Source: Aquanectria penicillioides | Lineage: Eukaryota > Ascomycota > Sordariomycetes > Hypocreales > Nectriaceae | NCBI GenBank assembly: GCA_003415625.1 | Contig: PYIU01000005.1 | Location: forward strand, 2,175,001-2,239,000 | Length of the DNA stretch: 64,000 nucleotides | Direction: 5' to 3' | Part shown: piece by piece, positions 21,614-32,843 of the stretch | Position numbering within the stretch: the stretch's first letter is position 1 | How the letters are laid out: every line of letters begins with the position of its first letter | Notes under the pieces: model-generated | What the model saw: only the letters and a program-made list of their open reading frames with translations | Told to the model about the DNA's origin: nothing | Database searches by the model: none | Program-made: the position numbers and the translations under genes

Positions 21614-23028
21614 GCCACCAGGCTCCAGCTCGCGCCCCAGCTGTGCTGCAACTTTAGCGATTATTCCAGCTGCTGCTGCGAGTTTGCTTTTCAACGAATT
21701 CCCCCCCCCCTCTCTCTTAGCTTTCCACTTCGCAGTCACCAGTTCGTTCATGTGCTGTAAGTCACCTGTATACGGATAATGGCCCCGTCTCCCCAAACCT
21801 CCTTCCCCACCTCCCTTTCCACCCCGATTTGCCCGTCAAATACGAGTCCACTACTGCTCAAATAACACTAAATTGACTAAATTGTCCGTATAAGATTGAT
21901 TAAACTCGTGTGTCAAGTTTGTTCCCCCCTCCCCTCCAAGCCCCTCCATTCCGCTGCTTGCTGCTCGTCTGCTACCCACCTGTGGTTCGCCAAATACTGT
22001 CCCTACCCCCCCTCTGTCCCCTTGATATGCCAAAGTTTCGCCTTTTGCCACTACCACTGCCACAGTTGGTCGCATGACTGGCTTCTACTCGCTCACCCTC
22101 ATACTTCCTCCTCACGCACTTGACACTCTCACATCTTACATCACATCACACACGGCACGGCCCCTGGCTTGCGTGGCCCCTGGAATTCGCTGTCTTCGTG
22201 TTGGCGCCATTCGCCAGGTCCTTGGATCTGCTTTTGACGGAATCCCTGGCCGAAACCATCGATGGCTTGCCGCGAAAAGCCCCTTCCCCCCCTCCCCCCC
22301 TCCCCCCCCCTCTCTCTACCTTCTCCATTCACTAGTATGCGCCTCGTCTCGTCTGTCTCCCACCGTCGCTAGACGAAGGTGGACGAGCGAACAAAAATAG
22401 GCGCATGGAACGAACCCTGTGTCCGGTGACGATCAAATGTGGCCCTGTAGTGCTTGTCGATCCATGACGCCTCATCCAGGTCCCCTGCCGCCCCGGTTGG
22501 TGCGCCGTCACTCTGAACCACGTGGCTTATCATGTGCATTCAGATGCTCATTTTCTTCCAGATACATGTGATATTTTTGCCCTGTCAATCTCATCTGTGT
22601 CACATTTCAATTTGCTGCCGCCCAGAGAGTCTCGGTCAGAAACATGCGGGTTTGAGAATGTGGAGGTACATGTATTACAAAAGAGTTGCATCCTTTTTTT
22701 TTTTTCTTCTTTTCTTTTTCTCTTTTTTTTATATTTTATATTAATGCCTAGTCAATTTTTTGATGGCAGCATTGGAGTAAAGATATGGTGCTGTACAAAG
22801 TACATGAGAGTTGGATCGTTTCAGAATCCCCATCAACGCCTCCTCAAACTAGGCGCATATCAGCATTCCCAAACATCCATCCATCGTTGCTGCCGCCGTC
22901 GCTTCGTACTCTGCTTTAACTAGCTACACCTTGATACAAGTACAAAAATATCTTACAAAGTGGGACGTGCACCCTTCCTCGAGGCTGTCCTCCGGCCGCA
23001 GTCTGCCGAGCTCGTATCGTCTCCATTA

Positions 23029-24840
23029 TCATACAGCAGAGTAGACTGCGGTGACGTACTTGCCACACTCAATCTTCTGCTCGAGGGTCACCTTGCGGCC
23101 CTTGCCGCCATCTAGTCGGATCGTTGTTCGTGGCGTCATGCACAGCCGGTGAAACTCGCCATTCCCCTCCTTACCCGCACTGCCTTCAGCATCCAAAGCC
23201 CCAATGTAAGTTGGCGTGTTCATGTTGGTCCGCTTGCCGGTACCGAGTTGGAAATGCTCATTTCCGCCCCACAAGAGAACATCCGATCCCCAGTTGATTG
23301 CGTTATCGCCTCCCTTGCCAGATGCCGATGTCTCTGTGAGGTTGTCCATCACTGCCGAGCAATGTGTGGAGCCGATAGATAGAGCCTTTAGCTTGATCGG
23401 GCTCATCATGTTGGTCTTCTCGTCGAACTCGAAAAGAGAGGACAGAGCCTTCACCTTGGTAGGCCTGGGGGACACGTGAGACCACCGACCTGTTCCTAGA
23501 GTTCCGTAGACTCCTTGTCCAATAGTCCAAAGATCCGATGTAATCTGAGGAAGTCTCTGCGATGGCGCAAGGGTTTTGGGGTCTGCATACTTTGTGGGTG
23601 CCTTGGCATCGACGGTAAAGAATGTGTTGTTTCCACCAGCCGCGATCGACGTAACTGTTGGGATCAAGCCGCTGCTTCCATAGAGCTTATCAGTGGGCAC
23701 CAATGACGGCAACTCGGTAGATTGGAGACCGAATTCGGTGTCAAAACCAAGCTGTCCAAAGCAGTTGTCGCCAAAAGTAAAAACCTTTCCAGTCTTGTCA
23801 AGGACAACTGAGTGAAAGTCACCTGCTGCAATCTGAGCAGCCTCGAATCCCTTCAAACCCAGTATCTCATAAGCCTGATCGTATGGGCCTGCAGGTCTGT
23901 TGCTCCAGCTCAATCCGGGGATGCCCATCTGACCCTTGGAAGGGAACTCCAAGGCGCTGGCCGCCGCAGAGAAGACACGACCTTTAGACGTGAGCATCAG
24001 ACAATGGTCTTGTCCACTGCTGATGTCGGTAATCTTCTCGCCTCGGCCAAGTTGAGAAGGTGTGAGACTGCGGAAATGAACCGTCTCCTTTCCGCCGCTG
24101 CCCCAGAGAGACCAAGAGCTCTTCGGCTGCTCTTCCTTGAGACCGCCTTCCAGGTCATCACGCGACGAGGGGATAGAGTAAACATTGCCCTTGCGAGACA
24201 ATGCAATAATCCGATCAGCTGACAGGCCAATTTTGACAATATCTTTACCGGTGAGGGTGTAGGCGGGAGACGGGTTGTCCTTGGAGAAACCAAGACCCCA
24301 TTGAACCAGGTCGCCCTTTTCGGAGACTGCAGCACCAAAAGCCTGAGTGAGCTTCAAGTCCCGAAGGATCTGATCGTCGAAGTGGGCGATGCGGCGAGGA
24401 AGCTTGATGTACTTTTCGTTGGAGTTGGGGTCAATGACTTTGGCAATGTTGGAACCCCATGCATAAACGCCAGGGTGTTCCCAGTTGTTTTTCACCCGGA
24501 CATGCTGCGAATTGAGCTGATCGCGATTTTCCTCCTTTGAAGAGACCTTTTCTGGGGTGTTTTCGAACTGAAGTTCCGCCTTGCGGGCGGCCTTCTTCTT
24601 TTTCACAGGCTCGGCTTCAGGGTCTGAAGAGAACTGTTCCATGATCTTGGGATAGAAGTATGATCCAGCGGCAGCACCGCCGAAGACGGCAACGAAGCCA
24701 ATGAACTTGCCTCCGCTTCCGCGTGGAGAGGGGGCATTACTAGAGTGCCGAACCCATTGCCGTTGAGGGGCAAAGGAGACTCGGCGAGCTTGAGACCGGA
24801 TGGCCGCAGCTCGCCGGAGCGCGACCTGAGGGGTGTTCAT
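23029..24840 (-). CDS. FMP25: RCC1-repeat mitochondrial inner-membrane protein Fmp25
   Basis: Yeast Fmp25 is an inner-membrane protein needed for assembly of respiratory complex III. Here it is a single exon of 603 codons with ATG at 24840. The N-terminus is a mitochondrial presequence rich in Arg, Ala and Ser (LRRAAAIRSQARRVSF). One membrane segment follows at about 46-64 (FIGFVAVFGGAAAGSYFYP), then a basic KKKKAARK linker. The rest carries RCC1-type propeller blades: GVYAWGSN, GDLVQWGLGF, GKVFTFGDNCFGQLG, LWTIGQGVYGTLGTG and DVLLWGGNEHFQLGTG. This order (presequence, TM, RCC1 repeats) fits Fmp25 and not nuclear RCC1. No frame break. Divergent from COG3 with 480 bp between starts. Confidence 0.88.
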   Translation of the reverse strand: MNTPQVALRRAAAIRSQARRVSFAPQRQWVRHSSNAPSPRGSGGKFIGFVAVFGGAAAGSYFYPKIMEQFSSDPEAEPVKKKKAARKAELQFENTPEKVSSKEENRDQLNSQHVRVKNNWEHPGVYAWGSNIAKVIDPNSNEKYIKLPRRIAHFDDQILRDLKLTQAFGAAVSEKGDLVQWGLGFSKDNPSPAYTLTGKDIVKIGLSADRIIALSRKGNVYSIPSSRDDLEGGLKEEQPKSSWSLWGSGGKETVHFRSLTPSQLGRGEKITDISSGQDHCLMLTSKGRVFSAAASALEFPSKGQMGIPGLSWSNRPAGPYDQAYEILGLKGFEAAQIAAGDFHSVVLDKTGKVFTFGDNCFGQLGFDTEFGLQSTELPSLVPTDKLYGSSGLIPTVTSIAAGGNNTFFTVDAKAPTKYADPKTLAPSQRLPQITSDLWTIGQGVYGTLGTGRWSHVSPRPTKVKALSSLFEFDEKTNMMSPIKLKALSIGSTHCSAVMDNLTETSASGKGGDNAINWGSDVLLWGGNEHFQLGTGKRTNMNTPTYIGALDAEGSAGKEGNGEFHRLCMTPRTTIRLDGGKGRKVTLEQKIECGKYVTAVYSAV

Positions 24841-25320
24841 GATTGGTGATGAGCTTGCGATGAGAGCTCTTATCCCAATTCAACAGGGTTTAATTGAGAT
24901 GTGGTGTCTCAATAGAACCTTGGGCTTGGAATTGACAAATCGAGAAAAAGTGGTGGTGAGGTCATACAGACCAGGTACCTTAGGGTCCAGATCTTGACAG
25001 GAGCTCGGTCAGCAAAATTCTTTGGGCTCTGGCAGGCCCTAGGGAGCTCGCACAGCCACATGTTGCCACATACTCCGTACACCACGTGAAGAGCTTCATC
25101 ATTTTTGCGCCACATGTGCGCACAATGCACCAGCGGGGTGGGAAGGAGCACGGACATCCCCACTATTGCCCCTTGCGCTTTCCTTGCCCCTTGTCCCGCC
25201 ATCGGCGTCTCGGAGCACACGTCTCCGGTCAACCTTCAACGCCTGTTGCGTGGCTTCTAGAAGACCCGGCGAATCTAGAGTCCCTCTCGAGGCTTTCGAG
25301 CTTCGAGCTTTCCCGACATC
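24841..25320. promoter_or_regulatory. Divergent promoter, FMP25 / COG3
   Basis: 480 bp between two start codons on opposite strands, so it must serve both genes. Mixed composition with no repeat array and no coding exon seen. Confidence 0.55.
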
Positions 25321-27839
25321 ATGTACGAAGACTCGTGGTACAACTTTGTGCCCGAGATCACGGGAAAGAAGAGCCATGCCAGCAGCCAAGGCCATGGTCA
25401 CCGCCGAAAGGAGTCGCTGCTCCAGCAGCCCAACGTTTGTCCCACCCCGTTCCGGGCCGCGCATCCCAATATCCGCCGTTGAAGCTTACCATGATAATCG
25501 CAGGGCACGGGAACAACCCCAGATGTCGTGGTGCCGATGCCGAATGTATACGAAGAGATTGAGAATACCAACACCCCCCCTGAGCCAACAGTAATACGCC
25601 GAGCTAGCTCCTACTCCGACTTCTACCGTATTGTCCAAGAACAGCTCTCCAAGGATGAAAAGCCGAGGCGCAAGAAAACCGACAAGTGGAACAGAACTTG
25701 GGAAGCTTTAAATCTTCCCGATTCTGCCGCCGAGCAAGAAGATCAAGATCAGGAGACGCTCGCATCGTACGACGAGCAATTGTTGAACGCAAGTCAGCAA
25801 GAATACCTGTATGCAAGATCATGTTATGCAACAGCGCATTGCCTCCTTGGACCAACCTAACTGTATTGTAGCTTGTATCGAGATCAACTCACGCTTACGG
25901 AGCGCCACCTAGACGGTTTGATCGACGACGCCAATACAACACTGAAGCTTCTCACGTCCCTCTCCAACTCTTTCCAGTCGGTGGAGGCTCAGACCTCGAC
26001 CTTCCAGGCCCAATGTGAAGATCTGCTCAAGGAGCAAAGGAGACTTGAGTCTTTGGCTCACGATGTTGGAACCGACCTCTACTACTACGCTTACCTCGAC
26101 ACTGCCACAAGGCGACTGAATGCTCCAGGAGCCAGTCGATTAGTAGACGATGAATCCTTTGGGGATATGATCGAGGACATTGATGCGTGCATTGTGTTCA
26201 TGGAAAAACATGTAAGAACATTAGAGTATTTGGAATGCGCTCTAGCTCATCACCTCTTTAGGAGACATATCGCGATCGCGACACCTATCTCGCTCGATAC
26301 AACGCTCTTCTGACAAAGGCATTGCATCTTCTTGAGCATGGATACAAGACGCACTTGGAAAAGGTCTCTCCTGATATCTCAAAACAGGTTGCGGCTACCA
26401 AATCCGAGTCGGCACGACACGCTCTTGCCTACGGCCGTTTCCAGGAAATGATGCTGGACTCTTATGGCTTGATTCCCAATGTCCGTCGCGTGATACGTCG
26501 GGCGTACGATTACTATGGCAAGCCAGCCGAATCCTGCACAAACTTCGAAACATATGCAAACACTGCAAAGAACATCTTCTACACTCACTTCATAACCCGA
26601 GATCGGGATTTGAAGTTGCTGACGCAAGCCGATATTGAGGAGTTCCAGAAAGAAGTGAAGAGCCATTCTGCTGAAACGGCGGCACGAAACTTTATTAAGC
26701 AGTCCTTCGAGCGTGTGTATAATGAAGAGAGCCTATTTTTGAGACTGTTTGATGTAGAGCCAATGTGGAGCACCGCAGTTGACTCCGTCTTCATGTCTAT
26801 CAAGACGATCAACACGACTATTGCCCACCCAGGCAACCTGACCCCATTGGTAACAACCACCCAGCCTGTTCTTCAGACGTCTCCTTTGCAAATAACTTGC
26901 AACGTGGTTGGGTGGCTGGCAAACGAGTACTTTGGCGCAGAACAAGAAGAGGATGAGTCTCCCTATTTCGCTAAATGCAGACAGTACACTTCACAGTTGC
27001 TTGTGCACCACCTTTGGCCATTGACGGATACCGCATTTGAGACGGAGATTACCAAATCTATAACAAAGGCTCCTGTCCAGGATGGTTCGCTAAAGATTGG
27101 CCCGGTCGTGGGTGGAGTAGCGTCATCGAACGCGCATCCTTTGGTTAAGCAAGCAATCAAGCTGCTAGCAACGTATGAACATTGCATGCCCAAAGAGAGA
27201 GCAGTAAGTTGGCATTACGAAGTGGTCAAGATCTCCCACTAACTTGTTTCTTAGGCAAAGAACAGCTCTGTTGTATTCAAGATTGTGCGAGAGACGATCC
27301 AGGTACTTCAACGAGCTGAGGCACGAATCAAGTCACTCAAAGCGGGCACTGATGCAGATCTCTTCATGGTGAAGAACTTGCTCATCATCAAGAACGAGTT
27401 GGTATCTCTCGAGATTGGCGATATCAGAAACCAGACTGCCTCAATGCAACATTTTGGGCACATCTGGGACACACTAAGCCCACAGAACTGGGTGGGATTC
27501 CTCTCAAACATCATCGGCGGGTCTCTGTGGTCACGCAGTGCTCCCTCAGTAACAGCCAAGACCTTGACGGTGGAGGACATGAATGAGCAATTGGACGAAC
27601 TGCTGCGACATTCCATTTATGCCTTTACGCAGCGGTGGGGCACTTTGATGAACGACTCACGAAACAGGAAAGTTGGAGTGAAACCTATCGCAAAGGTGGA
27701 GACAGAACTAGAGACGATTCTCCAGACTGCGTTCAGCAACCAGCCTGAAGTGGTGGGGAAGCTGAAGGAGGCCATCGAGCAGCATGCCCAAGCACAGAAT
27801 GAAGCAAAGGATACTAAGTCGGGTGTTAGGCGGTACTGA
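25321..27839 (+). CDS. COG3: Conserved oligomeric Golgi complex subunit 3 (Cog3/Sec34)
   Basis: Lobe A subunit of the COG tether, which captures vesicles recycling within the Golgi. Five exons: 25321-25434, 25504-25808, 25872-26211, 26262-27203, 27255-27839; all phases agree, giving 761 aa. Visible family features: the Sec34 N-terminal helical region (LDGLIDDANTTLKLLTSLSN, FQAQCEDLLKEQRRLE), then YYYAYLDTATRRLN, the segment ETYRDRDTYLARYNALLTKAL joined across intron 3, and the long helical C-terminal half. Introns 2-5 carry good branch sites (CCTAAC, CACTAAC). Intron 1 uses donor GTTTGT. Intron 1 joins QQPN to GTGTTPDVVVP, which keeps the frame. No break found. Separated from TIP20, another retrograde tether, by only the carrier gene. 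Confidence 0.93.
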
Positions 27840-28790
27840 AAAGGCGCGGAGATGAATGATTGCCCTATTTAAACGAGACGAAGGAAGAGATGGATACATA
27901 AATGCTAAAGCTGCTTGCTTGGCTTCGTAGAGGCAAGTAAATTCTTACCTCGTTGTATTTTCTCAATGTTCAAGTGAGGGGCAGAGGGGTGCCACCCACA
28001 AACGTGCCGCGCTGGCGGGACATGGTTGGATGTGAAAATAAGGTGTGTCTAGGACAAGCCTTGTGCGGTGCGTATCTGTTGGTGTAGCGCGGCTGGCGGC
28101 TAGAGCATTTACATGGACAAGGCAAATATATTTCGGAAAGTTTTGCCGTTACCGTAATGGCACTTATGTCATGGAGCTCGGCACCTCGGTGAAACCAACC
28201 GAACCCTCGCAAGCGTGGAGCCCCGACTTCCGTTATCAGACCGACTTCGGTATCGCTTGCCAAATCTGTGCCCGACCACCCGGGTACCTCGCATCGAGAG
28301 CGCGGTAGGAAAGTGAGCTTAACTTAGAGACTCTGATAGACGCATGGTGCTCTCGGCCTTTCCCGCCTTCAGATAACATGGCGGGGGGCTGATACGGGGC
28401 TGATACGGGAGCCATCTCGCATCTAGGCCAAGATCTATGCCTGTACGAAGGCAGTTCGAGTGGGTTACACGCATATCTGGCCCCGATAGCGCGGCGCCGG
28501 TAACGGCTTTGTAATGCTAGCACGTCATTTGCCAGGCGCCCTCCGCAACCCCAGGTTTGATATCTGGAGGGCGCGCTGGCGACCGCGCTTTTGAACTGAT
28601 TACTCTTTTTTTTTTTTCTCTCTCTTTTCCTCTTCCCCTACTCCCTGTTCCCCTCCCCCGCGAAATCTCATCCGTTGAGCCTTGCCTCATTTCCGCTCGC
28701 TTGCGGCCAATTGACTTTTGAACGAGCCGTTTCGAACACAAACCGTCACCCACCGCCCGAGCCCGAGCCCGAGTCCGTGGGGTAAGCGAG
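27840..28790. promoter_or_regulatory. Intergenic region and promoter of the carrier gene
   Basis: 950 bp between tandem genes. The second half (28600-28790) is CT-rich with a T-run near 28610, followed by a GAGCCC repeat just before the ATG at 28791, as expected of a highly expressed fungal gene. No exon recognised. Confidence 0.5.
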
Positions 28791-30026
28791 ATGGACGCTT
28801 CGGTCATTGAGGTGGAGGCACCGCAGAACAGCGGCCTGCAGACGGCCAAGGACCTGTTCGCCGGTGCCGTGGGAGGAATTGCGCAGGTTTTGCTCGGTAG
28901 GTCAAATCTTCCTCGAATCTCCTTTGTGTGTGTGTATTTTCCTGTTGCTTTTATCGGAGCGGGAAGTGGGTGCGGTGCAAGAGCGCGGAAGCAAGCGCTT
29001 CGGGATTGCTTTTTGCGATAACGACAGGGGGATTGGACAACTGTTGGCTCGAGCCCATCAGATCTCAGATGAGGGGAAAGATGAGATCTCAAGATGAGAT
29101 AAGGAACTCGGGGCTTTATCGCCGCCAGTTTTCAATGCGACAATGGAGACTTTGGCCAATTGCGACTGAGATTGCTCTGCTTGAGCGCTTCATGACTGAC
29201 TGTTTGCATCTCTATAGGCCAGCCCTTCGACATTGTCAAGGTCCGACTCCAGACGTCAAGTCAATACTCGTCCGCCCTGAACGCCGCCACCTCCATCTAC
29301 CGCAACGAGGGCGCCTTCGCCTTCTACAAGGGCACCCTGACCCCCCTCATCGGAATCGGTGCCTGCGTTTCGGTCCAGTTCGGAGGCTTTGGCGCCGCCC
29401 GTCGCTGGTTCGAGGACCGCAACGTCGCCGCCGGCCGCCGTGCCGAGCTCACCTACGCCCAGTACGCCGGCGCCGGCGCCTTTGCTGGTGTCGCCAACTC
29501 GGTCCTCTCCGGCCCCATCGAGCACATCCGCATCCGCCTCCAGAGCCAGCCCCACGGCGCCGGACGCCTGTACGACGGCCCCCTCGACTGCATCCGCAAG
29601 ATTGGCGCGCAGGACGGCGTCCTCAAGGCTGCCTACCGTGGCCAGGTCGTCACCATCTGGCGTGAGGCTTTCGCCTACGGCTCTTGGTTCACCGCTTTCG
29701 AGTTCATGATGAACTCGGACGCCGCCCGCAACAAAATCGACCGCAAGGATATCCCCGGCTACAAGATTGCCTTTTACGGTGGTCTGGCCGGTGAGGTCCT
29801 CTGGCTCTGCAGCTACCCGCTCGACGTCGTCAAGAGCAAGATGCAAACCGACGGCTTCGGCGCCAACCAGAAGTACCGCACCATGCGCGAGTGCTTCTCT
29901 ATCGTCTGGCGCACCGAGGGCGCTCGCGGCTTCTGGAAGGGTATTGGCCCTACCCTGCTCCGAGCTATGCCCGTCAGTGCTGGTACCTTTGCCGTCGTGG
30001 AGACGGTCCAGCGAGCTCTGAACTAA
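28791..30026 (+). CDS. YMC1: Mitochondrial carrier family protein, Ymc1/Ymc2 type
   Basis: Inner-membrane solute carrier. Yeast Ymc1/Ymc2 have been linked to oleate and glutamate metabolism and glycine transport; fungal homologues are often labelled carnitine/acylcarnitine carriers. Exon 1 is 28791-28896 and exon 2 29218-30026, giving 304 aa. The 321-bp intron (GTAGGT...CTATAG) is by far the longest confirmed here. The three carrier signatures are QPFDIVKVRLQT, GPIEHIRIRLQSQ and YPLDVVKSKMQTDG, each following the PX[D/E]XX[K/R] rule. They alternate with six expected membrane helices. KGTLTPLIGIGACVSVQFG is characteristic of the Ymc1 branch. Exon 2 is very strongly codon-biased (C-ending codons), unlike most neighbours, consistent with high expression. 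The exact substrate is not readable from sequence. Confidence 0.9.
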
Positions 30027-30369
30027 GCAGAAAGGGAGAGAGAGAGAGACACAGAGAGGAGATGTTTTTGATTTTCGGGTTTCGGTTAGGTTGCTGATTG
30101 CATTGCATTGCATCGCATTGCTCATGGAGGATTTGAAAAGGGATACCGCATCATGGAAGCTTCGCGGAAAGAAGAATACAATCCATTCGAAGGCATAAAT
30201 ATTACTAGATTTTGGGCTACAATCTCTGCTGGGACAAGTAGAGGATTCAACATCGGCATTTTAACATAAGATGGCATGGGTGGTAGATACTTGAGAGGTA
30301 GATGTCATAGCAGTAGGATACGAGGGACGGGATCTCTTTTCATCTTCAATACCCAAGAATTCTACCGTT
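30027..30369. other. Convergent intergenic gap
   Basis: 343 bp between the stops of the carrier gene and TIP20. Contains a short purine tract (GAGA) and a CATTG repeat near 30100. Probably two 3' untranslated regions. Confidence 0.45.
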
Positions 30370-32843
30370 TTACCATCCTACGTTTTCGCTATTCTCCACG
30401 CGCCTCTGCAGAATGTTCCTCGCGTTTGGCGGGGAGATGGCGTCGAGCCCCATCTCCTCTAGCACCTTGCGCGCCTCGTCGTTGTCTTTGAAGACCCGAT
30501 CGCTCGCCACCTTGAGGGTCAAGGCACCCTCCTCGCCGGCCTCGACAGGCAGGCTCAGCAGGCGACAGCCCTCCTCCAAGCCGTCCAGAGAGGACGAGCC
30601 GCCGGGGATGTAGCGGTCGATGATGGAGCGGAGAACCGCGACGTCGCGGTAGAACTGCATGGCGCCGTAGGTGGTAAAGGTCTGGCGCAAGAGGACGTCT
30701 TGCCAGAGGACATCTTGAACCTTGGCGAGAGCATCACGCCAGACACGGCGGAAGGTGGCGGTAGAGAGTGCCCGGCCGAGGAAGTCAAAATTGACCTTGA
30801 GGACACGGAGAGGCTCATCGAGCTCAGGCGTGACAGAGTCATTGTCTGGCAGAGGTTAGATACGTGCGAATATGCGCTATGTGGCCTAGGAGAACATACC
30901 GAGGACATCAACATCTCCCACAGTTGTCCACTGCACTTTGTGGGAGTAGGCCCGGAATGCCTTGTGATGAGAGTCGATCAAGGCACCGACAAGAAGATCC
31001 AGGCCAGCCTTGCGACGCTGGGCATACGCCGCGATTGTTTCGTCGAAAAGAGCGCCGTCATCGCTCTCCTGTCCTACGGCGGACGAAGTGCGGCCCTTGA
31101 CATCATTGTAGCTGAGCGTGCTGGTGATGTTGTGGCTACGTCTATTAGATGCTCGAGTCTGCAGCTCGTCCCACAGGACAACGAAGAACTGTACGTCATG
31201 TTAGCCACAATGTTTGGGCAATGTCAAATGCTTCATACCTCTTCGTTGCTCCAATCCTTTAGAGTGTTGACGATATGATCGGCACTGCCAACAACCTTGC
31301 AGAGCGTCTCCAGGGCTCCAGTACCTTCAAGAGCGGCGAGTTCTTCCTTGGTAACACCATGGAGTGTTCTGCCGAGAGTCGATGTGATGGACTGGTATGC
31401 TTCCAGAGAGCCTCGGAGCCGGTCATGGAAACCGTCAAGAATCTCTAGTTGGATCCCAATCAAGAAGCGAATCTTCTGCTTGAAATTGCGAACCCGGATG
31501 TACTGGCCAGTAACCGACCTGAGCAGATGGGTAATTTGTGTTGCGGCGTAGGTAGGCTTCATCTTTCCCTTTCCAGCATGGTCGTAGTCAATGTTACGAC
31601 TGTCCTGAGATGCCATGATGGTTTGAAACCTCTCTAGGGCAAAGTTCTTTTCCGCCTGGAACCAGACCTCGAAGTGATCTTCAAGGATAGCCGTGCTCAA
31701 GCCTGGCCAGCCGTTCTCAGCGTCACCACCATCATAGCGGAACCTCAGCCGCACGTTGTCGTCGAAAGTCATGAGCTGCGACAGGAACCCGCTCAAGAAG
31801 GCGGGGCTACCCAGTGCTTCCTGAGCCACCACAGCAGTTTTCTCCCGCAAGACGGGGAGCATCGATGTGATGAGGGCGCAGACGGGATCAATGTAGGCCA
31901 TGTTGTCTGCCGCTGGAGTATCATGAAACTTGGCTGCAAGAAGATGGCCTAGGTTGTTGCGGAAGAAATCTTCCCATTTTTCAACAAGCGCTAGGAACCA
32001 AGGGAGACAATGGGTGCCGAAGGCTTTCGGTGCGCTCGACTGCTTGTCGCTGGTGAAGTGGTAGTGGAACTCAGTCACGAAAATGGCAGCCATGACATCC
32101 ACTGGTAGGAGGGATACAATACCAGGGCTGTACAAGACGTCTGGAATTTGCAAGTCGAGGAGCTCCTCGAAGCAGTTGACCCACTCATCGTCCATTTGAG
32201 ATTCAGGGTCGACCTGGGGCCATTTCCTCTGCTTAAGGATGGCCTCCAGCTTCGAAGACATGATTTTCTTCATTTCGTCCCAGAGGGATCCGGTAACCTT
32301 CTCGACATAGTCGACCAAGTACAGACCCTCTTGTCCAGGCAAGCTTCGCAACGTGGTCGCAAGCTGTCTGAGCTTGGTGTAAGGCTCGATGGCATCCTTG
32401 GGGCTCTGGGGCAGATGGCATCGAGCTTCAGACCGGTGTTTCTCGACATCCTGCAGCAGCACAAGATAGTTTTGGGCCAGCTCGACATTCCTGATCTTGC
32501 CAATGTACTCCTTGTACCGGGCAATGGCCTGATCGGGGGCCTCAGTGTTGGCAGCCACTTGCTGTCGCAGAGCGATGCTATCCTGGAGCTTATGGAACTC
32601 CTCTAAGCGAGAGGCAATTACCTCCTGGCGGTCATCGGCGTTGCGGCGAGCTTCCTCAAGCTCCTTGACGGCGTCGTCGAGCTGAGATTGAAGCTGGTTG
32701 CGTTGAAGCTCGACGTTGGCGAGGAGGGAATCGAGGTCGTCGAGATCGGTGGCCGACTGCAGCTTGTCGTCGAGGAAATCCTCGACACGAATGTCGAGGG
32801 ACGTGCCTTGTGCGGGATCAACGCGGGACGCCATAGTTGTCAT
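30370..32843 (-). CDS. TIP20: Dsl1/NRZ tethering complex subunit Tip20 (RINT-1 family)
   Basis: ER-side subunit of the Dsl1 tether, which captures COPI vesicles returning from the Golgi and binds ER SNAREs. Three exons: 32843-31239, 31188-30900, 30845-30370, giving 789 aa. Intron 31189-31238 runs GTATGA...GGCTAAC...TACAG; intron 30846-30899 runs GTATGT...TCTAAC...GCCAG. The start has a coiled-coil (LLANVELQRNQLQSQLDDAVKELEEAR). The RINT1/TIP20 domain follows, with WFLALVEKWEDFF, the segment ILEDHFEVWFQAEKNFALERF and FFVVLWDELQ across intron 1. The C-terminal part (YGAMQFYRDVAVLRSIIDRYIPGG) also fits. No frame break. A near neighbour of COG3, which acts in a related retrograde step. Confidence 0.93.

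Larger units (their letters stand above)
19984..23028. promoter_or_regulatory. 3-kb gene-free region upstream of PTP
   Basis: One of the longest gaps in the window. It contains a G14 run (20338-20351), a CAG/CAA array (20712-20776), (GACGGA)5 (21014-21043), (CTAC)n (21074-21094), an 8-bp repeat TTCCCTTG (21273-21301), a C21 run (21593-21613) and C-rich DNA near 22280-22312. It then becomes AT-rich toward the FMP25 3' end. It must hold the PTP promoter. Open frames here are low-complexity shadows. No protein-like exon recognised. Confidence 0.5.

Noticed and set aside
29256..30125. 289-codon minus-strand frame opposite the carrier gene
   Set aside because: It is the antisense shadow of a strongly codon-biased exon; the plus-strand frame has three carrier signatures.
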